This document shows, piece by piece, positions 7,547 to 17,144 of a stretch of DNA of 64,000 nucleotides. The translations under genes and the position numbers were made by a program. The notes beneath the pieces were generated by a model that was not told where the DNA came from, ran no database searches, and saw only the letters and a program-made list of their open reading frames with translations. Numbering within the stretch: position 1 is the stretch's first letter; every line of letters begins with the position of its first letter. The stretch covers positions 992,001-1,056,000 of the forward strand of contig NZ_BQKE01000001.1 in NCBI RefSeq assembly GCF_036244895.1, read 5' to 3'. The DNA comes from Persicobacter diffluens (lineage in GTDB: Bacteria > Bacteroidota > Bacteroidia > Cytophagales > Cyclobacteriaceae).

Positions 7547-9835
7547 CTAAAATTCAAAATTATAGCTTAAAGTTGGCATTACCGGGAATAGGTAGACTTG
7601 TTTGAAAACAGCTTTTCCACTGGAATCGTTGGATGCCATAATGGTAAACAAGTTTTTTCTATTGTAAACATTATATACGCCCATGGTCAATGAGCTTTTG
7701 AATCGGCGATCCTGGTTGGATTTGGGAGTCCAGGTAGCCGAAAGGTCTAATCGATGAAAATCCGGCATTCGGTAATTATTTCGTTGTGGGAAGTAATTGA
7801 GTGCATAACCCCTGAATTGATATTTGGAGGAGGGAAGGGTGGTTGGTCGTCCACTAGCATATTGAAAGGTGCTCCCTACTTTCCATTGTTCATTGATTTT
7901 ATAGGTCATCCAAAGATTGAAGATATGGGGGCGGTCAAAAGAAGTGTCGTATTGTTTCCCTTGATTCACGCCATCAATTTTTCTAATACTGCGGGAGTAA
8001 GTGTAGTTAAACTGCCCTTTTAGTTTTCCCTTAGTTTTGTCAATGGTGAACTCCACCCCTCTACCCATTCCCCGACCTTGTCTGACGTCATAGATTAAAT
8101 CCGGATTCCCGATGGTTTGTGCATTATCGGAAAACTCAGATACATTGGTGAGTTCTTTGTAGAACAGTTCCACTCGGGTACTAAAAGAAGCATTTAACTG
8201 TTCTTCTATTCCTAGGGTGTACTGAATAGAGGTTTGTGGATTCAGGTTTTTAAAGCTTGGTATCCAGGTGTTAAATGGCAAAGGAATAGTGCCATTGGTA
8301 ATTTGATGTACCGGTTGGTACATATTCTGAAAGGAGAAAAAGAGATCGGTATTTTTTTTCGGCTGATAATGAATATTCAGCCTGGGAGAAATATGATAAA
8401 AAGAGGACACAGGTGCTAAATCCTTAATTTTTGATATTTTCTGTCCATTTTGTCGGATTTCCCAGGGGCCAATATGCTGAAAAACGGAGGAGCGTAGACC
8501 AAAGCTCAGTTGCAGTTTGTCCCAACTATAGTTTTCCTGTATATAAATGGAATATTCCGTATTATGATACTGGGGGAGGTTAAACTCTAAAAATTGGCTA
8601 AAGGTGGATAGCGGGCTAATCTCTCCCGGGCGGTAGTGACTGTAATTTGCCTGAAACCCGATTTGGAGATCGCTTTTGGAATATTTCCAATTCATTTCTG
8701 AAAATAGCTGTGTGTTTTGAACCTGATTTTCCCATAAAAAGGCCAGTTGGGGATCAGCCGGATTGTTCATCTGGAAGCCGAATTCAGAAAAATTTGCCCC
8801 GGTTTTTATGTAGAAATTTTTGTGGAAATAGTGATCCCAGTTTATTTGAGCCAGTTTGTTTCCCCAGGAAAAGGAAAAATTATCAATGGAAGTGAATTGA
8901 TCCTGTCCATAATAGGCTGAAATATGAATCTGATCTTTTTCAGAGGGTCTGAAATAGATTTGTCCATAAAGATCCCCAAAGTATATAAAGTTTCTTTTAG
9001 CTTCTTCAGGAGCAAGTTGTTTTTGAAAATAATCGATGTATGATCTCCTGCCACTGATGCTAACGCTGAGTTTTTCTTTGATGATCGGGCTTTCGACATT
9101 TATTCTTGAGGACAATAAACCAACTCCTCCGCTAATATTTAATTGATGAAGATCCGGTTTTTTTGTCTTTGCATCTAAAACAGAGGATAGTCGACTTCCA
9201 TACCTGGCCGGGATGCCTCCGGTATAGAGGTCTGAAGAAGAAAGCATGTCCTGGTTGAATACGGATACTATTCCAAATAAATGGGAAACTTCATAAATCG
9301 GTACTCCATCCAAAAGGATGAGGTTTTGGTCAGCGCTTCCTCCCCTGACGAAAAAGCTGGAGGTACCTTCGCTGACTGTGGACACCCCGGCTTGCATTTG
9401 AATATTTTTGATAATATCGGTTTCTCCCAGGAATTGAGGAAGGCTTTTGAGTTCCTCTAATTGAATCGTTTTATCGGCTTTTTCCAGGATATTTTCAGGT
9501 GTTTCATTTGCGCGGATCATTACATTTTCCAACTGCTTGGCTGCTGGGATGAGGGAAATGGTTTGGGATGCCTGAAGTGGTCTGCTGGTGGTTTTGTATC
9601 CAACGGAGGAGAAGGTGAATACTATACCAGCAGGCGCTTTAAATGAGAAATTTCCATTTTCATCACTAATCCCCCCGTATTTTCCATGCTGATCCGCGAT
9701 GAGCGCAAATGGAATAGGGGTATTGTTTTCAGCATCTATGAGCTGACCCTCATATTGAAGGATTTTTTGGGCATAGCCAGAAAGTGACAGACTAAAGCAA
9801 AAAAGGCAAAAAAAGAGACGTAACATTGGATTCAT
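7547..9835 (-). CDS. TonB-dependent outer-membrane receptor with regulatory-like N-domain
   Basis: An energised outer-membrane transporter of unknown ligand. From the ATG at 9835 the signal peptide is MNPMLRLFFCLFCFSLSLSG with cleavage near YAQ. A carboxypeptidase-regulatory-like beta domain (about 25-105; GQLIDAENNTPIPFALI) precedes the plug domain (about 115-220; SSFFVRGGSADQNLILLDGV). The 22-strand barrel ends in the aromatic LSYNFEF expected for BAM recognition. An upstream ATG at 9856 is possible but adds residues before the signal. It forms an operon with the DUF4249 gene. I found no anti-sigma/sigma pair beside it, and no recognised promoter. Confidence 0.93.
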   Translation of the reverse strand: MNPMLRLFFCLFCFSLSLSGYAQKILQYEGQLIDAENNTPIPFALIADQHGKYGGISDENGNFSFKAPAGIVFTFSSVGYKTTSRPLQASQTISLIPAAKQLENVMIRANETPENILEKADKTIQLEELKSLPQFLGETDIIKNIQMQAGVSTVSEGTSSFFVRGGSADQNLILLDGVPIYEVSHLFGIVSVFNQDMLSSSDLYTGGIPARYGSRLSSVLDAKTKKPDLHQLNISGGVGLLSSRINVESPIIKEKLSVSISGRRSYIDYFQKQLAPEEAKRNFIYFGDLYGQIYFRPSEKDQIHISAYYGQDQFTSIDNFSFSWGNKLAQINWDHYFHKNFYIKTGANFSEFGFQMNNPADPQLAFLWENQVQNTQLFSEMNWKYSKSDLQIGFQANYSHYRPGEISPLSTFSQFLEFNLPQYHNTEYSIYIQENYSWDKLQLSFGLRSSVFQHIGPWEIRQNGQKISKIKDLAPVSSFYHISPRLNIHYQPKKNTDLFFSFQNMYQPVHQITNGTIPLPFNTWIPSFKNLNPQTSIQYTLGIEEQLNASFSTRVELFYKELTNVSEFSDNAQTIGNPDLIYDVRQGRGMGRGVEFTIDKTKGKLKGQFNYTYSRSIRKIDGVNQGKQYDTSFDRPHIFNLWMTYKINEQWKVGSTFQYASGRPTTLPSSKYQFRGYALNYFPQRNNYRMPDFHRLDLSATWTPKSNQDRRFKSSLTMGVYNVYNRKNLFTIMASNDSSGKAVFKQVYLFPVMPTLSYNFEF

Positions 9836-9983
9836 AAATGGTCGATTAATGGGCATTTATGAATTATACTTAAATTTCTTACGTCTAGTTTACATTAAAA
9901 ATTAGAATAGTGATGTAAGGGCTGTTTTTGGGATTAATCAATTAGATCCTCAACTATTTATTCACAAGTCACGAAAAATAGGC

Positions 9984-11522
9984 CTAATCGGTCCACATGG
10001 AGCGATCCAAACTCCGGTATTGGATGGCCTCGGATAAATGCTCCACCTTAATGTTTTCGGAATGGGCAAGGTCTGCAACGGTTCTGCTGACTTTTAGAAT
10101 TCTGTCAAATGCTCTGCCGGAAAGTCCCAGTTTTTCCATCGCTGATTTAATAAGCTGTTTACCGTCATGGTCAATTTTGCAATATTTTCTTACCAGGGTG
10201 GAGGTCATCATGGCATTGTTGTGAATTTCCGGGAAGTCTTCAAATCTTTGGTGTTGAATTTCTCTGGCCAGCATCACTCTTTCTCTGATGCGGTCACTTT
10301 TTTCCTCAAGCTGCTCGGAGGTTAGTTGTTCGAAATTTACGGGAGTCACCTCTACATGTAGGTCTATTCGATCCAATAGAGGGCCTGAAATTTTATTTAA
10401 ATAACGATGTCGAAGATTGGGGTTACAAACGCATTCTTTTTCAGGGTGATTGAAATATCCGCACGGACAGGGATTCATGCTGGCAATGAGCATGAAATTA
10501 GAAGGGAAGTTAACGCTCAGTTTGGCGCGGGAAATATTTACCTTTCGCTCTTCCAGTGGTTGTCGCATCACCTCTAAAGCCGTTCGTTTGAATTCGGGTA
10601 ATTCATCCAAAAACAGGATGCCATTGTGGGCAAGCGAGATTTCTCCTGCTTGTGGAATGGTTCCGCCTCCCACCAGTGCGGTGTCGGAAATAGAATGGTG
10701 TGGCGCGCGGAAAGGTCGGGTGGCGATGAGCCTGGCGTCGGATTTTAATCTTCCGGCAACGGAATGGATTTTGGTGGTTTCTAAGGCCTCGCGTAAATTT
10801 AAAGGGGGGAGAATGCTGGGCAATCTTTTGGCGAGCATGGTTTTTCCAGCCCCGGGAGGGCCAATCATGATCAGGTTATGTCCTCCGGCAGCGGCAATTT
10901 CCAGTCCGCGTTTGACATTTTCCTGTCCTTGTACCTGAGAGAAGTCATCCTGAAAAAGGGTACTTTCATTTACAAAAATCTCCCTGGTTTCAATTCGGGT
11001 GGGGGGGATGGTTTTGTGTCCACATAAATGGTTGATGGCGTCTTTGAGGTGATCCACTCCGATGACTTCCAGTTGATTCACTATTCCGGCTTCATTGGCA
11101 TTACTTTTTGGAAGAATGAACCCTTTCAATCCTTCATTTCGGGCAGCAATGGCCATAGGCAAAGCACCTTTTATGGGGCGGATGCTGCCATCGAGGGCGA
11201 GCTCTCCCATGATGAGGTATTGCTGGAGAATGTCGGTTTGGATTTGGCCGGAGGCCTCTAAGGTTGTCAGGGCAATCGGCAGATCATAAGCAGCGCCTTC
11301 TTTTTTGAGGTCAGCAGGTGCCATATTGACTACCATTCCATTTCGGGGCATGTAGTAGTCATTGTATTTGATGGCCGCCTCTACCCTTTGTTGACTTTCT
11401 TTGACCGCAGAATCGGGCAAGCCAACGATAAAAAACTTAGTGCCGTCTCCAATGCTGGTTTCGATGGTAATTAATTGTGCGTCTACGCCATAAACAGCGC
11501 TTCCAAAGGTCTTGGCAAGCAT
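9984..11522 (-). CDS. YifB/ComM-family Mg-chelatase-like AAA+ ATPase
   Basis: A 512-residue cytoplasmic ATPase. The N-terminal ChlI-like domain (about 20-140) is followed by the AAA+ core with Walker A GPPGAGKTMLAKRLP near residue 220, Walker B GILFLDELPEF near 304 and the four-cysteine insertion CPCGYFNHPEKECVC near 360, then the C-terminal Mg_chelatase_C domain. ComM of Vibrio and Haemophilus is a helicase that promotes branch migration during natural transformation; whether this organism is transformable cannot be told. The small membrane protein gene upstream on the same strand is 17 bases away, which suggests co-transcription. Confidence 0.93.
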   Translation of the reverse strand: MLAKTFGSAVYGVDAQLITIETSIGDGTKFFIVGLPDSAVKESQQRVEAAIKYNDYYMPRNGMVVNMAPADLKKEGAAYDLPIALTTLEASGQIQTDILQQYLIMGELALDGSIRPIKGALPMAIAARNEGLKGFILPKSNANEAGIVNQLEVIGVDHLKDAINHLCGHKTIPPTRIETREIFVNESTLFQDDFSQVQGQENVKRGLEIAAAGGHNLIMIGPPGAGKTMLAKRLPSILPPLNLREALETTKIHSVAGRLKSDARLIATRPFRAPHHSISDTALVGGGTIPQAGEISLAHNGILFLDELPEFKRTALEVMRQPLEERKVNISRAKLSVNFPSNFMLIASMNPCPCGYFNHPEKECVCNPNLRHRYLNKISGPLLDRIDLHVEVTPVNFEQLTSEQLEEKSDRIRERVMLAREIQHQRFEDFPEIHNNAMMTSTLVRKYCKIDHDGKQLIKSAMEKLGLSGRAFDRILKVSRTVADLAHSENIKVEHLSEAIQYRSLDRSMWTD

Positions 11523-11539
11523 AGGCTAATGATTAGGTT

Positions 11540-11866
11540 CTAACTACTGGGAGGTAGTGAAGAACTTTCATCAGTCTTATTACGCTTTTGTTCTTTCACT
11601 TCCTCATCAAGATCGAACATCTTTGCCTTGAGTCTCGTGATTTCCTTTTCCTGAAGCTTAATGCGGCTATTTTTCTTACGGAAATTCCATATGACATTTC
11701 CCACTGAAAAAAGGTAAATGGCGAATATAATCACCATGACGATACCAATCCAGTCAAAGTATTCCAGTATGTGCAAAGCGTAATTTTCGGCATTCAGCCC
11801 GAAAAATAACATCATGCACATGATGAAGAAAAATAATACGTGTAGTGATGTTGAGAGACCTTTCAT
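11540..11866 (-). CDS. Small two-TM coiled-coil membrane protein
   Basis: A 108-residue protein not recognised as a named family. Two hydrophobic segments are clear: about residues 8-25 (VLFFFIMCMMLFFGL) and 40-60 (IGIVMVIIFAIYLFSVGNVI). A charged coiled-coil-like tail (about 64-95; KLQEKEITRLKAKMFDLDEEV) and a polar end KTDESSSLPPSS follow. It probably sits in the inner membrane with the tail in the cytoplasm. It lies 17 bases upstream of the yifB-type gene on the same strand, so the two may share a transcript, but I know of no functional link. Confidence 0.7.
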   Translation of the reverse strand: MKGLSTSLHVLFFFIMCMMLFFGLNAENYALHILEYFDWIGIVMVIIFAIYLFSVGNVIWNFRKKNSRIKLQEKEITRLKAKMFDLDEEVKEQKRNKTDESSSLPPSS

Positions 11867-11998
11867 TCAAACAAAGATGATAAATCTTTTAGGAAGTAAA
11901 CTTAGAAATGTAATATTTGATTCTTTAAATACGGCCATTTCCTTACCTGTATGGAAAAATATAAAAATGTAATGGATATTCCATCATTTTTTTGGGAA

Positions 11999-12021
11999 AG
12001 AGCACATATTTTATGTGCTCT
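11999..12021 (-). terminator. Hairpin overlapping the stop codon of the ABC exporter gene
   Basis: AGAGCACAT (11999-12007) and ATGTGCTCT (12013-12021) make a perfect 9-bp stem that contains the stop codon of the minus-strand gene. The following bases on that strand are TTTCCC, a poor U tract, so termination is plausible but not certain. Confidence 0.5.
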
Positions 12022-13846
12022 GCAGGGCTTGTAATTTTTTGTACAGCCCATTCATGGCCACCAAATCATCATGTTTTCCCTGTTCCACTAATCGCCCATC
12101 CTGAATAACTAAAATCTGGTCAGCATGCTGAATGGTACTCAGGCGGTGCGCAATGACAAAGGCAGTTCTGTTCTGCATCAGCTTGTTAAGTGCGTCCTGA
12201 ACCAGCTTTTCGGATTCGGTATCCAGGGCTGAGGTAGCTTCATCCAAAATTAAAATGTCCGGGTTTTTCAAAATAGCTCTGGCGATACTGATGCGCTGGC
12301 GTTGTCCGCCAGAAAGTTTTGAACCTCTTTCTCCAATGATGGTATCGTAACCCTCTTCCTGATTAGTGATGAAATCATGTGCATTAGCGATTTTGGCTGC
12401 CTCCGTAACGGCTTCGCGGCTGCTATTGGGCATGCCAAAGGCGATATTATTGTGAATCGTATCGTTAAAAAGCACAGACTCCTGAGATACAATTCCCATA
12501 TCCGCTCTGAGGCTCTCAATGGTCGTTTCTTTGATGTCCTGATCATCAATGGTGATTTTTCCTTCCTGAATATCAAAAAATCGGGGAAGCAAGTCTGCCA
12601 GGGTAGATTTTCCGCCACCGGAAGGCCCAACTAAAGCCACCGTGCTTCCTTTCGGAATTTCAAAGGAAACATCCTTGATGGTTTGTTCTTCATTATCATC
12701 ATAGGTGAATCCTACGTTTTGAAATTTGATGGATTTTTCAAAACCCTTTAACGGTTGAGCGTTAGGGGCATTTTGGATTTCTGGTTTTAAGTCGATCAAT
12801 TCAAATACACGCTCTGCAGCAACTAAACCCTTGTGAATATTGGAAAAGGAATTAGACATGGCCTTGGCCGGAGATAGTACCTGAGAGAAAATGATCATGA
12901 AGGAAATGAAAATACTCCCTGAAAGCTCCGGGTTTTCTGTCAGGATCATAGAAGACCCAAAGAATAATAGGCCGATGATTACAAAAATTCCCAGGAATTC
13001 AGATAGCGGACTTGCTGCCTGGTTTTTTCGGGCATAGGAGTTGGTCAGTTTGCGGAATCGGTTGATTTCTTCTTCGAATCGACCAATGACAAAACCCTCT
13101 GCACTGAATGCTTTAATAATCCGAATACCACCTAATGACTCATCCAGTCGGCTCATAATGCTTGCAAAAGACTGGGCGTGCTTTTTGGAGACCCCTTTTA
13201 ATCTTTTGGCTAAGCCGGCAATCACCCCGCCGGAAAGTGGCAAAACCAAAAGGGCCACCAGCGTAAGCTTAGCAGACATATTAAACAGCAAGACAAAGTA
13301 CATGATGATGATCAATGGCTCTTTCAATACTACCGTCCAGGTCTGAACCACAGAGTTTTCTACCTCCGAAACATCAGAAGTAATTCTGGCGATAATGTCA
13401 CCTTTGGGGTGTTTGTTAAAAAAGCCTAAGTGAAGCTTATTAATTTTATCAAAAGTGATTTTGCGCAGGTTATAAATCACCCTGGAGCGTACCGAAATCA
13501 AAATTAATTGAGAAAGGTAGCGGAATAAGTTCGATAAGAAATTCGATACCAATAATACTCCACAGACATATTGTAATGCTCCCGCAGGACCGTAGTCGTT
13601 GATGTACTGCGTAAAATAGTAATTGAATAAGCCAATGAAATAGTCTTTGGAAAGCGCAAATTCCGGTAAGACCGTTACTGCATTTGCTTTGGCACCTTCC
13701 GCATCAAATAGTAAGTTTAATACCGGGATTAAAAGCGTAAAATTAACCAGGCTAAAAATGGTGGTCAATAAAGTCAGGGTGATATATATAGGGACCTTAA
13801 CGCCAACAGGTCTGGCGAATTTTAAAATTCTAAGGTATTTTTTCAT
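12011..13846 (-). CDS. MsbA-like ABC exporter (fused TMD-NBD)
   Basis: A half-transporter that should work as a homodimer, exporting lipids or other hydrophobic substrates across the inner membrane. The six-helix ABC_membrane domain covers about residues 20-315. The nucleotide-binding domain follows at about 360-610 with Walker A GPSGGGKST near 405, signature LSGGQRQRISIARAI near 510 and Walker B ILILDEATSALD near 530. At 611 residues it is in the MsbA/lipid A exporter size class, but substrate cannot be read from sequence. The ATG at 13846 (MKKYLRILKFARP) matches family starts better than the one at 13867. A TPR protein gene lies upstream on the same strand. Confidence 0.92.
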   Translation of the reverse strand: MKKYLRILKFARPVGVKVPIYITLTLLTTIFSLVNFTLLIPVLNLLFDAEGAKANAVTVLPEFALSKDYFIGLFNYYFTQYINDYGPAGALQYVCGVLLVSNFLSNLFRYLSQLILISVRSRVIYNLRKITFDKINKLHLGFFNKHPKGDIIARITSDVSEVENSVVQTWTVVLKEPLIIIMYFVLLFNMSAKLTLVALLVLPLSGGVIAGLAKRLKGVSKKHAQSFASIMSRLDESLGGIRIIKAFSAEGFVIGRFEEEINRFRKLTNSYARKNQAASPLSEFLGIFVIIGLLFFGSSMILTENPELSGSIFISFMIIFSQVLSPAKAMSNSFSNIHKGLVAAERVFELIDLKPEIQNAPNAQPLKGFEKSIKFQNVGFTYDDNEEQTIKDVSFEIPKGSTVALVGPSGGGKSTLADLLPRFFDIQEGKITIDDQDIKETTIESLRADMGIVSQESVLFNDTIHNNIAFGMPNSSREAVTEAAKIANAHDFITNQEEGYDTIIGERGSKLSGGQRQRISIARAILKNPDILILDEATSALDTESEKLVQDALNKLMQNRTAFVIAHRLSTIQHADQILVIQDGRLVEQGKHDDLVAMNGLYKKLQALQST

Positions 13847-13938
13847 TAAAAGATTGCCTAAAGGCATTTATTAAAACAGTGCACAAATTAGGGCAATTCT
13901 CCGCAGTTTTAAAAACAATCCAACTGCAATTAGGTGAA

Positions 13939-15060
13939 TTAGGGCTCGCAGTATTGGTTGAGATAGTTGTTGGCCTTTTCCGGACTGAAATCCAATGCCT
14001 GGCGGAAATCGTAGCAAGCCTCCTGTAAGTGATTGAGTTCTATATGTGCCATGCCTCTTTCGATATAGGTAAGACCGTATAGGTTTTTTACCCGGAATAG
14101 CCGGTCCCGGTCATCTTTGGGATCCAATTTTTTCATTTCTTTTTCAAAACGATCCAGGGCCGTGGTAAACAGCTCAATGGCTTTGAAGTAATTTTCCTTA
14201 TTATGAAAAGCCAACCCCAGATATCGCCAGGTTTGTCCGGTTTCATCTTTATACTTAATAGCAGCATTAAAATCCTTAACGGCCAGATCGTAATTTCCTT
14301 TTTTCATGAAGAGCATTCCTCTTTCAAAAAGCTGCTTTTCATCGTATTCTCCCCAGCTAATGGATCGGGTAAGGTCATTCAGGGCCAGATCATCCTGATT
14401 GGATTTCAGGTAATAATTCCTCCGGATATTATAGAGTTCATTGTCCCTTGGGGAAAGGGCAATGGCTTTGTTAATGTCAATAATGGCAGCCCCCAAATCC
14501 GGTTCGCCTAGTCTTAAATCAATGGTGGTGGCGTATAAATAGGCCCGGCGTTTATAGAAGTCAGAATTGTTGGGATTGATATTGATGGCTTTGTTCAGGG
14601 AGGCAATCGCCTCGGTCTTGGGCTTTCGTTGCAGAAAGTTGATGTAACCTTTTTCGGCAAAACCATCGGCATAATTGGGATTTAATCGAATCACCTGATT
14701 GATATCTTTTTCGGCAGAAACCAGATCTTTTCTTTTCCGGTGTAAAATGGCCCGCTGATATAAATAGCTAAAAGATTGAGGCGTATTAGGACCAATCTGA
14801 TCAATGATATAGGTATAATCTTTTATTCCCGCGGAGTATTTCGCCTTGGCATCATGAATTTGCGCTCGCAAAAGGAAGGCATTTAAAAAGCTGCTGTCTC
14901 CTTCAATGGCCTGATTGATATACTCCAAAGCAGCAGTGTAATCCTGGATATCGTATTTGCCTTTCGCCAATGTGAAGTACTGGCGGGCATCTATTTGCGC
15001 AATAGAACAGGTGGCAAATATCCAAAGACAACATAGCGTGCTCAGCAGTTTTTTGATCAT
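13939..15060 (-). CDS. Secreted TPR-repeat protein
   Basis: A 373-residue periplasmic or envelope protein made almost entirely of tetratricopeptide repeats. The signal peptide MIKKLLSTLCCLWIFATCSI is cleaved near AQ. At least eight TPR units can be seen, for example ALEYINQAIEGDSSFLNAFL, INQVIRLNPNYADGFAEKGY, LNKAININPNNSDFYKRRA and AVKDFNAAIKYKDETGQTW. Such proteins act as protein-protein scaffolds; the partner is unknown. It lies upstream of the MsbA-like gene on the same strand with a 92-base gap. The region upstream holds a dispersed repeat and no recognised promoter. Confidence 0.88.
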   Translation of the reverse strand: MIKKLLSTLCCLWIFATCSIAQIDARQYFTLAKGKYDIQDYTAALEYINQAIEGDSSFLNAFLLRAQIHDAKAKYSAGIKDYTYIIDQIGPNTPQSFSYLYQRAILHRKRKDLVSAEKDINQVIRLNPNYADGFAEKGYINFLQRKPKTEAIASLNKAININPNNSDFYKRRAYLYATTIDLRLGEPDLGAAIIDINKAIALSPRDNELYNIRRNYYLKSNQDDLALNDLTRSISWGEYDEKQLFERGMLFMKKGNYDLAVKDFNAAIKYKDETGQTWRYLGLAFHNKENYFKAIELFTTALDRFEKEMKKLDPKDDRDRLFRVKNLYGLTYIERGMAHIELNHLQEACYDFRQALDFSPEKANNYLNQYCEP

Positions 15061-15176
15061 TGTATGGGAATAGTATGATTAAAAATAATGTTGTAAAAAT
15101 ACAATAAATAATAATAAAACCGAGTTTTTGCGTGATTCGACTTTGATTTTTACGTTAAGTCGGGTTTTTCATACTT

Positions 15177-15353
15177 AAGCCAGATTATTCATGCTTAAAT
15201 CCTCGTTTAGCTGAATCCAAGAAAGCAGTTAAAGGAGGAGAAAGCAACCTGCCAAGTTGGGATTAAATAAAAATCAGTAAAGCCAAAATTAACAAGCTGA
15301 AATAAAACTCCTTATGGTATCTAGCTGCATTTAGTGGGGAATAATTCCGCTTG
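15177..15353 (+). repeat. Dispersed intergenic repeat, copy 2
   Basis: Left end AGCCAGATTATTCATGCTTA, core GAAAGCAGTTAAAGGAGGAG and AAGCAACCTGCCAAGTTGGG, and right end TTAGTGGGGAATAATTCCGC align with the other copies. About 21 bases immediately before it (AAGTCGGGTTTTTCATACTT, 15156-15175) look like a second copy of the left end, as if the end was duplicated in tandem. The rest of the 15061-15431 gap is AT-rich with no gene. Confidence 0.75.
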
Positions 15354-15392
15354 AATTTTTGCTCCTGGACTTTAGCATTATTAACGAAGCGT

Positions 15393-15423
15393 AAAAAAAA
15401 AGGTGAACCCTGCGGGCTCACCT
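15393..15423 (-). terminator. Terminator of the AGCS symporter gene
   Basis: AGGTGA (15401-15406) and TCACCT (15418-15423), extended by CCC/GGG, form a hairpin. On the minus strand it is followed by a run of nine T (the A tract at 15393-15400), 9 bases after the stop. Confidence 0.88.
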
Positions 15424-15431
15424 AAGATCAT

Positions 15432-17144
15432 TTATTTGATTAGTTCCTCTGGTTTATCCGATGGGTGTTGCCCGGGAAATTCATTATCGAAGTCATTCCA
15501 GTAATCATTAATGGTGGTTTTCATTTCCTTGTGCAGCGTCAGTATGCCGAAGAGGTTCGGCAAGGTCATCAGTGCAATGGCGATGCCCGAGAATGTCCAG
15601 ATAATGGTGGTGTCGGTGAAAGAGGCAATGAAAAAAGAGACGACATACACCACCCGGAACCAGATGACTGATCTGCTGCCGAAAAGGAAGGTCATGGCCC
15701 GGTCTCCGTAATAGGACCAGGAGATGGCCGTGGAAAAGGCAAAAAGGAGTAGCCCAATGGTGACGATATATTTTCCTTTCTCCCCCAAAAAGCTTTTCGT
15801 GAAAGCTATGGCGGTTAGAGGAGAGGAGTGCAGCAGTGATTTTCCCTTAAAAATGATGCTTGCTTGACTGTCCCATTTGCCCTTGGTAAAGCGCAGGCTT
15901 CCATTATAGGGCATGGTGCCCTTTTCGGTTTTGGTGAATATTTGGATGTCCTCCGCCCAGGACCGGTTATGAAAGACCGTTACATTATTTTGTATTTGCC
16001 CGTCAACCACCTGCATCTCACCACTAAAGGTGGGCAGGCTTTTGTCCCCACTGAAGTATTTGGCCACTGCGGTTCTATCTGCCTGATTGTTTTCATTGAA
16101 ATGGTCCTTGAGCACGACCATATCAGAGTTTTGGAAAACGTTTTCATGCTTTTCCTTCCAAACACCTGAGGAAAGTAATACTAAGCCGGTTAAAGAACAA
16201 ATGACGATGGTATCAATAAAGGGTTCCAAAATCGCTACCATTCCCTCTGATACCGGTTCGTGTGCTTTCGCAGAGGCATGGGCAATAGGTGCTGATCCCT
16301 GACCGGCTTCATTGGAAAATAAGCCTCGACCGACTCCTTTGGTAAAAGCAAAGGAAATCGCAGCGCCTAAAAATCCTCCCGATGCGGCGGATCCGGTGAA
16401 AACATCCTGAAATACCGCTGATAAGGAAGGTAAAATATTTTCATAATTATAAATGATGACCAATAAGGCTCCAGCAAGGTAAATAAGCGCCATAGCAGGC
16501 ACTAGTCTTGAGGTGACCGCCGCGATTCTCTTAATTCCTCCGATGATGACGCCTGCCAAAAGCACGGCCAATACCGCTCCGGTGATCCAGTGAGGAATGC
16601 TGAAAGTGGAGAACATGGCGTTGGAGATGGAGTTAATCTGGGGCAATGAACCCGTCCCGAAAGAAGAAATTACCGTAAAAATGGCAAATGCGGCTGCCAG
16701 CTTAGGCATTTTCAGGCGGTTTTTCATAAAATACATCGGTCCGCCGGCCATGGTGCCATCCGCTGTTTTTTCCCGGTATTTGTGGGAAAGGGTAACTTCC
16801 ACAAATTTGGTGGTCATGCCGAAAAAGGCGGTGACGACCATCCAAAAGATGGCGGCAGGACCTCCCAGGTGTACCGCTAGTGCTACGCCGGCTATATTTC
16901 CGGTTCCAACGGTGCCACTTAAAGCAGTGGATAATGCCTGAAAATGAGAGGTATCTCCCTCATCGGTGTCTTTATCGTATTTGCCTGAAAGAATTTTCAG
17001 AGCATGTCCGAAATACTTGATTTGGGGAAAACCGAGATAGATGGTGAAGAACAAACCCGTTCCTAAAAGGGCGAAGACAAACCACATCGACCCGCCAATA
17101 TAGCTGTCGATGGTGGCTAGAAAGTTGTTAAGTGATTGAATCAT
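15432..17144 (-). CDS. Sodium:alanine/glycine symporter (AGCS family) with large insert
   Basis: An inner-membrane amino acid carrier driven by sodium. Family motifs include FALLGTGLFFTIYLGFPQIK, ALSGTVGTGNIAGVALAVHLG and GRGLFSNEAGQGSAPIAHA. The usual family length is about 450-490 residues; this protein has 570, because about 120 hydrophilic residues (about 328-450) sit between two late membrane helices. This insert is predicted extracytoplasmic, since both flanking segments are membrane spans. It is divergent from gcvT of the glycine cleavage system, which hints at glycine or alanine as substrate (inference). A good terminator follows. Confidence 0.92.
   Translation of the reverse strand: MIQSLNNFLATIDSYIGGSMWFVFALLGTGLFFTIYLGFPQIKYFGHALKILSGKYDKDTDEGDTSHFQALSTALSGTVGTGNIAGVALAVHLGGPAAIFWMVVTAFFGMTTKFVEVTLSHKYREKTADGTMAGGPMYFMKNRLKMPKLAAAFAIFTVISSFGTGSLPQINSISNAMFSTFSIPHWITGAVLAVLLAGVIIGGIKRIAAVTSRLVPAMALIYLAGALLVIIYNYENILPSLSAVFQDVFTGSAASGGFLGAAISFAFTKGVGRGLFSNEAGQGSAPIAHASAKAHEPVSEGMVAILEPFIDTIVICSLTGLVLLSSGVWKEKHENVFQNSDMVVLKDHFNENNQADRTAVAKYFSGDKSLPTFSGEMQVVDGQIQNNVTVFHNRSWAEDIQIFTKTEKGTMPYNGSLRFTKGKWDSQASIIFKGKSLLHSSPLTAIAFTKSFLGEKGKYIVTIGLLLFAFSTAISWSYYGDRAMTFLFGSRSVIWFRVVYVVSFFIASFTDTTIIWTFSGIAIALMTLPNLFGILTLHKEMKTTINDYWNDFDNEFPGQHPSDKPEELIK

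Noticed and set aside
10450..10938. Plus-strand frame of 162 residues within the yifB-type gene
   Set aside because: Shadow of the AAA+ core; the sense strand is unambiguous and the shadow has no recognisable domain.
12268..12634. Overlapping frames on both strands within the ABC exporter ATPase domain
   Set aside because: They sit across the signature and Walker B regions of a certain gene and have no start context.
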